Shown one piece after another: positions 45,075-57,195 of a DNA stretch of 64,000 nucleotides. Positions within the stretch are counted from its first letter, which is position 1. Each line of letters starts with the position of its first letter. The position numbers and the translations under genes were made by a program. Source of the DNA: Ampelocalamus luodianensis (taxonomy: Eukaryota > Streptophyta > Magnoliopsida > Poales > Poaceae); the NCBI GenBank assembly GCA_036346255.1, contig CM070639.1, forward strand, positions 34,130,165 to 34,194,164. Direction: 5' to 3'. A model generated the notes under the pieces. That model was not told the origin of the DNA. It saw only the letters and a program-made list of their open reading frames with translations, and did no database searches.

Positions 45075-45500
45075 TACTATAGAATAAGCTATACTGAACG
45101 CCTCATCATAAACAGCTCCCAGAAACCATCTGTAATGTAATTATCACATACGGTTTTACAAGTGTGATCATCTATGTTACTAGTGATGGCTAGAACCGTT
45201 TGTGATACATATTTACCATAGATGGTTCTTGTTAATAACTATCTATGAATCATCATAGACGATTTTAAATACAAATAGTATGTGATATTCGGAAACATCA
45301 CAGACCGTTTTTAATAAGAACCATCTGTGATAATTCACAGACTATTCTTAACAAGAATCGCATGTGATAATTATGTATCACAGACAGTTTGTGGTTGGAA
45401 ATGTCTGTGATATGTATCTTTTAAATGCTCATTCCCGCTTCGGCTCCCCGATGCGCCGTCTTTTCGTCTCACGCGCTGAATTTATTCTATTTTTATAAAA

Positions 45501-46109
45501 ATGATCATCCACCACGAAGATGAACTACATTGCTCTACTCTCAAGCACAAACGAATAGCAATTACAAAAATGGCTCCCCACTCTTCTCTCCTCATGCCGG
45601 AGTTGATGGCCTACTTAGCCATTTTGTACGAGCACCACGCCAGCCGTACGTTGGCAAATGCTGCGGAAGGACACTGTGCTAACAGTGTCCTCCCTCCTCC
45701 ATCGGAGGTCATACCGGAGCATGTGATGGTCACATTTCGTCATCTTGACATCCTCCTCCACCACGTCTTCCGGGTGGTCTCCCTCTTCCGGCGAGCTAAC
45801 CACGCCATCATCATAGTTCTCGAGGAAGACATTGCACGTCTCTAAGAAGATTACCATCGCTTGGAATGCGACATCGAGACGACGGCCGATCGAGTCTACC
45901 ATGCCGAGACACCTCGAGCGAGGGAAGAGATCCTCTGGGCGCATTTCAATTTGGTCCTTGAGTCGGAGCATCTTTGGGCTACTCTCGAATAAGCGTGTCA
46001 ACGGATGGACGTGTTTCGGGGAACCTACGCTGACCCTGAACCCATCGATGCCAACGGCGTCACCTACAAAGAATTGAAGACAGAGATAGCAATCTACCTG
46101 GGCCGCTAG
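45501..46109 (+). pseudogene. Decayed ORF of unknown family inside the CACTA-like element
   Basis: A single plus-strand frame runs from 45501 (internal ATG at 45570) to TAG at 46107-46109, about 200 codons, interrupted only by two in-frame TAA codons (at about 45843 and 45988). It encodes a His/Glu/Leu-rich peptide (MPELMAYLAILYEHHASRTL, later RAREEILWAHFNLVLESEHL). Probably helical; no domain I recognise. The minus-strand frame at 45615-46187 is the shadow. It could be an element-specific accessory protein or a captured host fragment. Confidence 0.5.
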
Positions 46110-46220
46110 AAAAAAAGTTGTTTTTTCTACTTTTTTAAGAAAATATTTTGTAAGAAGCAACTGCGCCACCATGTTGTATAAATACAAAAATTAAAAAAAA
46201 TTCAATTTAGATGGAACTAT

Positions 46221-46319
46221 CTATGTTGTATATGTTTACTGAATTTTTTTTGCCTATGTTGTATATGTTTACCGAACATTTTTTGTCTATGTTGTATATG
46301 TTTACTGAACATTTTTTAG
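46221..46319. repeat. 33-bp tandem repeat, three copies
   Basis: Units start at 46221, 46254 and 46287 (CTATGTTGTATATGTTTA.. then a T run). The spacing is exactly 33 bases. Confidence 0.9.
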
Positions 46320-47129
46320 CTATCGATGGAACTATCACAGGCGGTTTAGTGGAACAAATCATCCATGATATGTATCACAAACGGTTCTAATATACAACTA
46401 TCTATGATATGGTCGCATATCACATACTGTCTTTTTAATAAGAACCGTTTGTGATAAATACAAACGGTATGTGATGTCTTCGTATATCACAGACGGCTTT
46501 TAATAATAACCGTCTGTGAAGCATCACAGATTCACATACGGTTTTAAATACAAACAATCTGTGAGGTCTCCAAATATCAAAGACGATTTTTATTTAAAAC
46601 TGTTTGTAATATGTATCACAGACGGTTCTTAACAAGAACCGTCTGTGATATGCGCCATTAAATATCTGGTTGTCCCGACAGATTTGTTTGTAGTAAGATC
46701 TGTCTTTGATATGCGGTTGCTTTGAAGGACGCAACTGCTTTGAAGGAGGTGGCTGGCTGATAGATCTATTTGTTCTTGGTCATCTAAGGTTATTATTCCT
46801 TTTTATTTCTCATCAAACGAATGGCATCTTGTTTTAGAAATTCTAGCTATTCTTAGCATGATATTGGGGAATTCATGTATTTTAGTTTATCAAAGTGGGC
46901 TATCACTTTGGTATTTGTATGATCTATTTGTTTATCAATGTACAACTATGTCACATGTTTACCTTTTGTTTTAAATCTATTTTCTGAATGGCAATTAAAA
47001 AACTAGTATGTGTAGGATGAAAATTGTTGCGTTTTCTGCAAAACTAAGCCACTAATGCCATCCTTTGAATATACTCTAGCATATATACTTTTTAATTTGC
47101 ATAATACTTGCGAGTACATTTGTACTTAA

Positions 47130-50100
47130 TGTAACACCCCGATTTTTAGAATCGGGATGTTAGTATTTAATTTGGCGGTCTAATAAATTTTTGACTCTGT
47201 TTTAAAATTTTACCGTGTTTAAGTAAAAAGATTTCTTCTAAAATCAAATTGAATTAATTAAAGTGTTGCATTTAAAATCAAATCGGATTGTTTGAAAGAC
47301 TGCATATAAAAAAAAATCGTGTTGATTTCTTGGTTCGCATGCATTTCAAAAATCATGGCATTCTACATGCCATCGCCGCTCTTTTCTGGATCGACCGACC
47401 GCAGGCGAGACACCTGTGTTTCCAATTCTTTTCTCCAACTTCTTTCCTGGTAATCACAATCAAAAAGTAAAAATCGTGCAACGCATGTTATACCGTTGCG
47501 ATCATCGTCTCGAGGGTGTTCCGTTGCTGCAATCGTTTTTCGCATGCAAGGTCATATGAGCAAGTTGGAAAAATGTGGGAGAAATACACTGCTATTTATT
47601 CCACTGCTAATTTCTCTCACTGCCATCCCCTTTCCACCCCACTGACCAACTTTTGTTTATGCCCAGCTGAACCACACCTCCCACTGCCATTTCTCACTGC
47701 CCAACAGAGCTGCCACCTTTCCCCTTTCTTTTTATTACTTTTCTCCACTGCCCATTTCATCCCACTCCCAGCCGAACCAACATGCAAAGCTCTCCTCCCC
47801 CTGCCAACTCCATCTAAAAAGCCTCACCTCTAATCATTCTTCTCCCAACACACACAGCCACTCCATCCACTCCAAGCCATTTCTCTTTTCCCAGCAAACC
47901 GAACACTATCCAGTGCATTCTTTCCTTCTTGATCTCAAACCCAAACAATTTTCTTTCCTCACAATCCCTCCCAAAAATCAAGAATCCACCCATGCATGTC
48001 ATACCATCACCTTACTCATCACACAAGCTTTCCATTCATGCAACTAGTTTGCGCATGCACAATTGTTTGAGCAATTTGAAGAAGAAGGGAGGAGTAGTAG
48101 CAGTGAGGAGGAGCTCTGGTGGTGGGGGCTTGATGCAGCCAAGAGGGAGAGAAGAAGGAAGGAAGCACAGAGACGCGGTGCGGCCAAAGCCGAGGCGAGG
48201 TGGCCAAGGCGTAGCGGCCGGCGAGGCTCACCAGCCGTGGCGGCGGCATGCAAGAATCAGAGTGGCCAGCTGCAGTGGCAAGGTAGCAGCGGCGTGGAGG
48301 AGCCGGCAAGAGCGCGGCATGAAAGCAGCTCCGCGACGCCAAGGCTGGGCGCAGGCGCGGACGAACAAGGTGGCCGGCGGCGTCGGCATGGCTACGGCCG
48401 GGCTGAGGCACTGGGACGGCATCGAGGCCGGCGGCCATGCATGCGGTAGCTTGGGCGGCTCCATGTGGTCGCCATGGGGGCACTAGGCTCACTGGCCGCA
48501 GCAACGCCTAGCTTGGCGGCGCTGTGCTAGGGAGGGCACGGCCGATTGTTGGCGCACAGCAGCGGCATGCACACCGAAGTGGCGTCAAGGCGGCTGGGCA
48601 GTTGGTGGCGCAGCCCAAGCGCACAACGTGCAGCGGCGGCGTCAACGGTAGTGTTTGGCGGCCAATGAGCAGTAGTGTTGCGACATCCGAGGGCGTTGAT
48701 GTCGAGGCGCCATGGATGCGAGCACGAGGTGCTGTCCAGCGGCTTTGTGTGGCACGGCGTGCAGCGACGCGACACCGAGGTGGAGGCGGCCGAGCCGAGT
48801 ACGCTAGGCTTGGCGGTGTGGCCCCGCGTGAAGACAGTGGCGTGGAAAGCAGAGGTGGCGCGTGTGAGTGGCGAGGTGGCGCGGCGCATGCATGGAGAGG
48901 CGGACGGCTCGACAGTGCATGCGAGTGGCCGGCCTCGATGATGTCGGCAAAGACGACACATGCATGCGACACGGCAGCCCTGGACGGTTCGACGAGGCTC
49001 GGTACCGGCTCGAGGACGTGGCGTTGAGGGAGGAGCTGAGACGAAGGACGGCACAGTGCATGCGGCAGCACCGGGATGACGGACGCGGACGAACTCGGCG
49101 ACGACTACGGTGGACGTGGACGCGGAGCCGAGAAGACGTCATTCGGTGGTGATTCGCACGCCTAGCGTTGCGGTAAAATCTTTAGTATTATTTTTGTTAC
49201 CGCGCTATGATACTAGTTGTGCATGTTACATATTAGTCATGTGCTTGACATCTATTTATGCATGTTTATTTGTAAAAATGATTTGATAGCTTAAGACCGA
49301 TATAACTCTCCGGTTATGTCTTATTTGTACGTAGGCGTGATTATGAGTGGATATATATATTGGTGAATGCGAATGATTAGATTGTTGTAGCAAATTTGTG
49401 TATTGTTGCTCGATGAATGCCGGATTAAGTATATTATGGGATTGTTGATCGGACAATATTATTTTGGAGTCGTATGGAAATTGTGGTGATCTTAGATGAT
49501 AAATTAATTGGAGAGTATCCTCTCATTGGATTAGTAATTTTTGGAGATAGGATGCATAAAGATTTTTATTATGATTACTTGATGGATGACTTATGTGTTG
49601 ATGATTAATGAAATGTGGAGGTTGAATCGGATGGTTTATTTAATCATGAGCAAATTGATCGGATGTCTTAGTTAATAGTTATGTGAGTCATTTGTGCCAG
49701 AAATTGGAGATGGTAGGAATGGATTATTTGATTTTAGATAACTAATTGGATTGCCATGTAATTAGTAGATAAATCCTATGTGCCGAGTTGATGCAATTTA
49801 CTCTCTTTTGGATTAGTAGCTAAATGATTATTAGTCGATCGTAGAGACGCATATGTGATTGGATTGTTAGATGTCATACATGACAAGTCCGGTGAAATGG
49901 ATGTAAGTTGATTTATTAGTGAACTATTGAATGTTGGATGTGCAATTAAATTGTAGAGCTCACTAGGTGTCGGTTAGTCAATTAAACCTCGATCGGTGGA
50001 AAATTGAGTGTATGCGATTGTGATTTGCTGAGGCGAGACTAGTAGAGCTAGATAGTCAGCAATAGCTTAAATGGTATATCGGAGAACGATCGATGAATTC

Positions 50101-52733
50101 ACTCATGGTCATATGCCCAGGAGTCGGTGGATTCCGTGTAATTATCGGATAGGTTGTATATTTGGAAGATCGTGAGTTCGGGCATCACTCGATGGGTTGA
50201 CTACCTTGATAATGTCTTAGTGGAGGTTAGTACGGAATTTAGATCAAGATATGAGAATATGATTGGAGAGTGTTATGCATGTGATTGAATTCGACACCGG
50301 TGAATCGGTTAAGTCTATGATTATGAGAAGATTAGATTTGTCGGTAGATGTTTTCCCTTTAGGAAATAAATTGAAAAGAAAAAAAATAATACATAGACCC
50401 CTCTTGTCATGGCAGAGGCTAGGTCATCCTACCTATAAAAATTATTTAATACGGTAGCAAAATCAGAAAAGAATTATTTTTACACGAAAAAGTCTTTTAA
50501 CTTCAACAATTCATAACTAATTCATATGAACTCTAAATGGGGTGATTCAATTTTTATTGATCATAAATTTTAATTAACTTTCATTCCATGTAAAGCTTAT
50601 CCCTACCACTGTTCTACAAATTTCCGCGAAACAATTAAATTCGGATGAACAGTAACAGAACATTGATTTTCAACATTTTCCAAAAATCTGATTTTTCAAA
50701 CTACTGTAACTCTCTCATATAAACTCCAAATGGAATAATTTTTGTACCTAAATTCATATAAAATCATAATATAGCTACTGTATAAATTTCATGCATTTTG
50801 GAGCAATTTGAGTTTTTGGCTATTTCTCGGTGTTTATTCGATATCGCCTTTCTTTAGATTCCGAGTTGCCGGAAGTATGAGAGTAAGTAACCGAGAGTGA
50901 GCAAGTGAACTACTAGCAAGGCAAGCATCCTTTGAACTTTCTTTTTGCATCATATTTGATCCCAGATTTGTTAGGATAGATGCAATGATAATTGCTTGCA
51001 TGCTATTTTGATAATGTCGCTATTTTTGTGATGAATAGTTAGACACATCCTATTATCTTATCATTGTGGCTATCCATGAATTATTCCCGTACTGAAATGC
51101 TTAAGATAGGATGTATGAATTTATATTATTCGAGTCTGCTTAGCCATGCAAGTCTAGAACCGGTAGTTTGATTGTCGGGAATAACCCGACAATTATGGGA
51201 TAAACACAACTATCATTATATACTTTTGTTTGGATCTTCGATTCGTTTTATAAGTTAAATTTTGTCACTTTAAATGAGCTTTTAGTCTGGACAAGTGTTG
51301 GTTAGTGATGGTGCTTTGTGCACGAGCTTTGGGTATGTGGTTGGACGTGTCTGGACAATTAAGGACCGAACTTTGGTAACGTCGTTGATTCAAGTACATT
51401 CGTGCTATCACACGTGGGTTGGGAGCCGTATGGTTAAGTAGGGGGAAGGTTTTGTTGTGTTGAGTCCCACGGTGGTGAAATTGTAAGGGCATGGGACCGT
51501 GAAATCCCGTGTTCCTTTTGGGCCGATAGGATGGGGGCGTTAACGTCTTGTGTTTCCTAGGTGATAGCATGGAGGCGTTAACGTCTTGTGTTTCCTAGGA
51601 GCCATGGGTTGAGGGACTTAGCTCAATGTGACCTTCTTGCCAAAAATGACCATATCTTGATTTACCCGGCCGGCATACCATAGGAAGTATGCTATATTCG
51701 GAGGCATCTGGAGGCTTACGGGCTAATCAAGTCGTGTGGGTAAAGTAGTACAACCCTGCAGGATATAAATCTATTCGAATAGCCGTGTCCACGGTTATGG
51801 ACAGCCGTTTGAGTTCGGGAGTTACTATTGTTAGACTTGGAATTAAAATTGGTGGGTGAACTCGGTTTTGTCATGAATGGGAGGTTCATGCTTGTTGTTG
51901 TATCAAAGTGGACCGCCACTTTGTTTTTAGTTTGATTCATTTATTACTGACTTTATCACTTATTCACATGCTTTACTTCTACTTCAAATCTAATTTTGAA
52001 ATGGCACTTGAAAAACTAGTATGTGTAGGTTGCTCAATATTGCGTCGTTTCCGCAAAAATTAAGCCAATATGAGCCTTCCCTTGAATGACCTTATGCATA
52101 ACTATCTTTATTTGTGTAAGACTTGCGAGTACTCTTTTGTACTCAGCCAGATGTTTGCTGGCTTTTTCAGGTGAGGAAGATAATGAGACCGACGAGCTCG
52201 TCGGTGTCGATTTAGGCGACACCGATGAGTAGTGTGCTATCATTTAACTCCCAGTCGGTTGCCGATGGGTTATGGGGCATACCACTGCTGGTCTTTTGAT
52301 TTATTTACTTATTTCCGCTGCTACTTAACACTTTCCTTTAGATTTGGCCGGTCGGCCACTTGTACTAGCTGTAAACTTGAAACTATGTTGTATGTCTTTT
52401 GAACTATTTATGTATGGATGTTGTATGGATGTAATCAACGTTGAAGGAAAGTATGGTTATATTGGTCGCTGATCTTGGGAGCCAATATAAGTCATTCTCG
52501 CTGTTCATGGCTTCCTATTTAACTCACTAAGTGTAGCGCTTGACTTGTTGGGGAACCGACAATCATGTAGTGCTCGTAGAGGAGCGGCGCGCATGATCTT
52601 CGGGGCTCTAGTTTGAGTTAAGCCTCTCATTTAGGTGGAGTTAAGTTGGAATCCATTCTCTGGAGACCTAGAGTTATGTCCCTAAGACCTTGATTAGTCT
52701 CGGTTTTACGGAGATAACTCCGGGGTCCCCACA
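47130..52733 (+). mobile_element. 5.6-kb solo LTR with TSD CTTAA
   Basis: Starts TGTAACACCCCG and ends GGGGTCCCCACA; CTTAA lies at 47125-47129 and 52734-52738. A GC-rich stretch at 48060-49150 is open in several frames on both strands, with no recognised domain. The rest is AT-rich. A 38-bp unit containing CGTTAACG is duplicated at 51526-51601. No gag or pol. Confidence 0.85.
51656..51731 (+). repeat. Nested stem structure in LTR (CTTGATT/AATCAAG)
   Basis: CTTGATT (51656-51662) pairs with AATCAAG (51725-51731), CCCG (51665-51668) with CGGG (51719-51722), and GCATAC (51673-51678) with GTATGC (51687-51692). Confidence 0.6.
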
Positions 52734-53303
52734 CTTAACCTGTTGCTGCTTTCAGATGAGGATGATTTCACGCCCGATCAACTCGTTAGCGCTGATATCG
52801 GTGACGCTAACGAGTAGTGCTATTATTTAACTCCCAGTTGGTTGCCATGAGTTATGGGGCATATCTTGCTGGACTCTTTTGGTTTATTTATCATGCTTCC
52901 ACTGCTACTTGATGTATTATTTTGAATTTGGCCGGTCGACCGTATTGTAATAGTTGTAGACTTGAACTTTTATTATGTACATCACTTGATATATCATGTA
53001 TGACTGTGATTGACATTGAATGAGAATATGTGCGTGTTGGTCGCTGATCTTGGAAGCCAACACGGGACACATACCCGCTATTTTGAAATGCTATTTAATT
53101 CCTTTAAATGTGTACTTGGGTTGTTGGAGAACTAGTCACCATGTAGAACTCGTAGATGAGCAGTTTTGCATGGTCACCGTCGCTCTAACTCAGTCGGGTA
53201 CTCTCACTTGAATGGAATTAAATTGGATTTCATTTCCTTGAGCGAGTTATTTCCATAAGACCGGGAAGGTATTGGTCTTACGGAAATAACCCGGGGGTCC
53301 ACA

Positions 53304-54187
53304 CATCATCATGCCAACACAATACTCCACATTCAGAGATGACATCCATGTGTGTCAAGATTTTTTTATGTGAACTAATTATCTATTATGAAATATAAAA
53401 AAATGTGTAACTTTGGGCAATGTTTTTCTCAAGTTATGTTGTTGAATTGGTGGAGAAGAAGCAAAGGAATATTGGATGATATTTATTGGATTGCATTGGA
53501 GGAGAGGCAGCAAAACTGTGGAGAAAATAGAAGGAATTGAGCAACAAAACACTCACATGGGGCTCAGATTCGCATCTCATGGTCAAGCCCCTTTAATTTC
53601 TTTTTCGTATCATGTTTTCTTCTCTTGTTGTTCGCTGTTCTTGTACCTCATTCTTGTACCTCATCATGGGCTTAGGAACCTTTGGGCTATGTATTCATCA
53701 TTTTTCTCTATTCTTGGGCTGATATTAATGGTAATTCTATTAAACTGAAGGAGACATACTAAAAACTAAGTCTAAATAGGCCACATGGAGCAAGCCGTTA
53801 ACGGAATGGTTTTTGAGAATTGCGGACCTGGTAAACGTCTAAGAAAGGCCAGCACATCAAAACTTCAACAAAAACAATGTATAGGCATAGCAGCCACACG
53901 ATGCAGATCTGATGGTTTTCAAAATCGACTGAAACTTACATAATTTTCAGTCGCCTGTGCAATAGCCGTGTTAGACCATGTGGCTCGGTCTAGAATAATT
54001 TAGTTGATGAATAATTGACAATGTTGCTAACTGATGTTATTTAAGGCATGTGGTGCGTATGTGGACTAATGTCGGTCAAGTTGAGAAGAACATGTGCCGG
54101 GAAAATTTGATCTTTGCATGTGCAAGGTAACTCAGAGGTGATCGCGGTCTACGGCGGTGACCGGGAGGTGACTTGGTGCGGAGTCAT
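53304..54187. other. Intergenic DNA, nothing recognised
   Basis: The only open frame is a 90-residue one at 53476-53748, with no domain. I see no repeat ends. Confidence 0.4.
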
Positions 54188-54750
54188 TGTAACATCCCAA
54201 AATTCGCTTTCTTTAAAATTTAATTTCAAATCTCCAGAAAAATTATTCGTTCCTATTTCTTGGTCCAATTTATTAATTTGTTGCACTTCTCTTTTTCAAA
54301 AAAATAAAAATAAAAATAAATTCCGTCAGGTCACCCATCTCAAATTGCTCCCACTATGGCTCACTTAACTTCAAGTTATGCTTGCATGTGCTGCCATCAT
54401 GTGCTTCGGTTTGAACTGATTTTACTCCATCTCCTATACTTATATCCTCTATTCATTTTCTCTCCTCCTTTCATCTTCTACCTCCCGATGAGCATGTTAT
54501 GGTGTATTGTTCATCCAATTCAAACAGATGTACCAACATTTCATTTAATTCTCATTTTCTTCCCACTCGAGCTCCAATTTCAATTCCGTCTGCGAAACGG
54601 CCGTGTCATCATCACCCACATCATGCCTCCATCAAGTGCATGTTTCTCAATAACCACAATTGATTTTGCCGTTTCCTTGCCACAATTCATTGCAAATCAA
54701 ATCGTCGGTGTAGTTCTTCGCCTCCCAACGTTCCAGCTCCCAATTGCAGC

Positions 54751-54759
54751 TATATAAGG
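54751..54759 (+). promoter_or_regulatory. TATA box of the 54188 LTR
   Basis: TATATAAGG, about 565 bases into the LTR, with pyrimidine-rich DNA (ATCTCTTCTTT) about 20 bases downstream, as expected for a U3/R boundary. Confidence 0.55.
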
Positions 54760-56133
54760 GCATACTATCTCTTCTTTGATCCTTTGCATTCTCTACAAGC
54801 TTTAGAATCATTGGAGCATAGCAGTCATCTCATTCTCCATTGACAGTAGTTTCGCCCTTTTCACACAATCTTCATTTCGGTGAGCTATTCTTCGATTCAT
54901 CGCCAACTACACCGCCGGCTAGCCCTCTGCCACCTTATGATGCCAACACCTTGAGATTCTCCTTGGTGCATGCTTCTTGTTTTACTTCTTTGCGCAATGG
55001 TTTACTGCTCGTTTGGAGAAGAACATGAACAGTGTTAGCTATACTAGATAATCTTTCATACTCCGTTCTCTCTCCTCGGTCAGTCATTTCCCGAACCGAC
55101 TACGTCGCCGCGTGCCCCTCGGCTTCCTCTTCACATCCCTGGATTTCGCTCCCCAAATATCGCCATTTTATTTTGTTCACTGTTCATGAACAGTGCCATG
55201 CAGTATAGTATACATGCATGGTGTATGTACATACATGATTTTAGTTTTTTTTGGAGAATTGATTTTCTAGATTTTCGTTCGTTCTCATACGAACTCCGAA
55301 TCCAACGATTCTTTCTCCTAAATTCATCTAAATTCATTCTCTACCTCCAGTATTTATTTTGTAATTTTTGGATTTTATTTATTTTCTGCTATTTATTTGG
55401 TCCGCTTGCGTGTGTAGAATCCGACGTCGCGACGCAAGCTTGGATCAACAGAAGTGCTTACCTCCAACATCACCGGCGAGTCTCCTTTGACCACTTTGAA
55501 CCTATGATTTGTAAATCATGTTTACAGATTTTAAAGTTATGCATTGCTATTTAAATGATAAGTTAAATCAGAGGTTGTTAGTTAAAACCTAAAGTTTGCT
55601 ACTATCATCCTTGATATTTGATGTCCTGTACCTTTGTAACCCTAGTGTAGAAATTCTGCATTATTGAATACAATTTTTGCAGAATAGTTTATTACGGTAG
55701 AATTGCTTAGACATGCTTTACGGCTTTATTTAACCTTTGGGGGAGAAAAACCATTATTTACCCTTTATGCTTTCTTTGGAAAATATAAGACATTAGGTAA
55801 TGTCAGTGTTTGGAAAATAAAATATAATGATGAAAGTATGTTTTAGACTTGGGTGGATGGTAAGATCAGGCGGGTGCAGCTAGAGCAGGAGATCATGTAT
55901 TGTGTTAGTCCCGCCCAAGTCATATTAAGGACTGACGCTTGTGATTATTCAAACTGAGCACTACTGCATACAACCACATGTCCAAAATGGGAACGGACTC
56001 GCCAACTAATTAGCAAAATTTTGAGTCGGTTTGTCATGGTTGTGTGTGCTTGATTCACATGGCGCAGAGGGGGCAGGAAGGCGAAACCTTAGCGGGCGTA
56101 ACCGAGTCAAAAGGAAGCTTTGTAAAGCCTTGT

Positions 56134-56190
56134 GATGGTCTCTCTTGATTCACACGTCAAAGGAAACGTGTGGTATATCAAGCGATCATC
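56134..56190 (+). repeat. Nested stem structure in LTR (CACACGT/ACGTGTG)
   Basis: GATG (56134-56137) pairs with CATC (56187-56190), CTTGAT (56144-56149) with ATCAAG (56177-56182), and CACACGT (56151-56157) with ACGTGTG (56166-56172). Confidence 0.65.
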
Positions 56191-56594
56191 TCTTGTGGGT
56201 CAAGCTGCATAACCTCTGCAGAGTGTTAAAACTATTCGAATAGCCGTGCCCACGGGCCAAGGGCGAGCAAGGTGTGTTTTCACATAGTAGATTTTGGTTT
56301 TGATTTTAAAAGAGTAATTTTGGGAACCGTGAGCAGTTGGGACTCTCGGGTAGTTTCGGCACTAGAGCCGTTGGGCGACTAGAGCCCTATTCAAAACCTT
56401 GCGCCTAGAGCCTTTATGCTAGTGGTTGGTAGCTAGAACCTCCAATAGTAATACAATTAATTTATTTATTGAAACTGCGTTTGTCAAATGTGCTTTATGA
56501 AAATTGTTTTGAACTTAAAAATTTGCTTTGTGCAAAAGAACCATATAAGCCTCATTTGTCAAAGCTATGCATATGCATGTTTCCCAAGACTCAT

Positions 56595-56611
56595 GAGTAC
56601 TTTATGTACTC
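56595..56611. repeat. GAGTAC/GTACTC stem-loop in LTR
   Basis: Arms of six bases around a five-base loop, at the same relative place as 13097-13121, 29694-29712 and 52127-52144. Confidence 0.7.
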
Positions 56612-56982
56612 ACATGCTACACTCATAAATAAATCTCAGAAGCCTTCATCGACACGGAGGACTACGACTACTTCGCTTGTGGCTTTGACGAAGGACACCC
56701 GGAGTACTAGGTTGCGCTCCCCAGTAGAATGCCCGTGGGCACTTTGATGGGCCACCACTCAGAGTTTATTTATTTATGTTTCTGCTGCTGTAAGACTCAA
56801 GGTCTTCCGACCTCTTTTGTAATAAGTGGCCATAAGGCCGGTACTCAGTTATTTATTATTCTTATTCGTGATTCGAGTTTGTTATCAACAATGTTTCAAC
56901 TGTGTGCACTAGCTACTGATCATGGGACTGGTGCGAAAATACACAAAGGGTTCGGATTTAGAAATCCGGTCCCGACAGTCAT

Positions 56983-57190
56983 GGTCCAAAAGGTCGAGGA
57001 TGCTGGAGGAGACGATCGGATTAGAGTTGGGGCGCGTGGAGATCAAAGATAGATGATGCGTGTTGGAGCTACGGAGGTGCAGTTCGGAGGCTACGACACA
57101 TGACAATTTTGGGGTGTTCAAAATTGGAAAGCAGAGATAAATTGGAAAACCTGTGTATTAGAAAGGGTATCAGGTCTATTGATTAAGTGA
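56983..57190. other. Short segment between two solo LTRs, probably including the start of the Copia-3 LTR
   Basis: No ORF. Continues after the 57196-59379 insertion as a Copia LTR, so part of it should be U3 of that LTR. The exact start is not clear. Confidence 0.4.
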
Positions 57191-57195
57191 CCAGG

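Larger units (their letters stand above)
45075..46695. mobile_element. CACTA-like non-autonomous DNA transposon
   Basis: Both ends are packed with subterminal repeats of the type ATCACAGACGGTTCTT / AAGAACCGTCTGTGAT (45110-45420 and 46330-46660), in both orientations. This is the usual architecture of En/Spm (CACTA) ends. The tips TACTATAGAA (about 45075) and the inverted TACTACAAAC (ending 46695) resemble a worn CACTACAA terminus. No clear 3-bp TSD. It contains a decayed ORF. Confidence 0.65.
46862..53303 (+). repeat. Long-LTR fragment split by the 47130-52733 LTR
   Basis: 46862-47129 and 52739-53303 are co-linear with about 51900-52733 of the inserted LTR, and the gap closes exactly at the TSD. 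It ends GGGGGTCCACA near 53303. The left end is truncated near the CACTA-like element. Confidence 0.7.
54188..56977 (+). mobile_element. 2.8-kb solo LTR with TSD GTCAT
   Basis: Starts TGTAACATCCCAAAATTC and ends GGTCCCGACA; GTCAT lies at 54183-54187 and 56978-56982. TATATAAGG at 54751-54759 is a good U3 TATA box in plus orientation. No coding region. Confidence 0.87.

Noticed and set aside
45615..46187. 190-codon minus-strand frame in the CACTA-like element
   Set aside because: The plus-strand frame is more protein-like and spans the same region; the minus frame seems to be its shadow.
48019..49152. Cluster of 100-190-codon frames on both strands in the 5.6-kb LTR
   Set aside because: GC-rich, overlapping in several frames, no recognisable domain; probably the GC-rich promoter part of the LTR.
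53476..53748. 90-codon frame as a small gene
   Set aside because: No domain, no conserved start context, isolated in AT-rich DNA.
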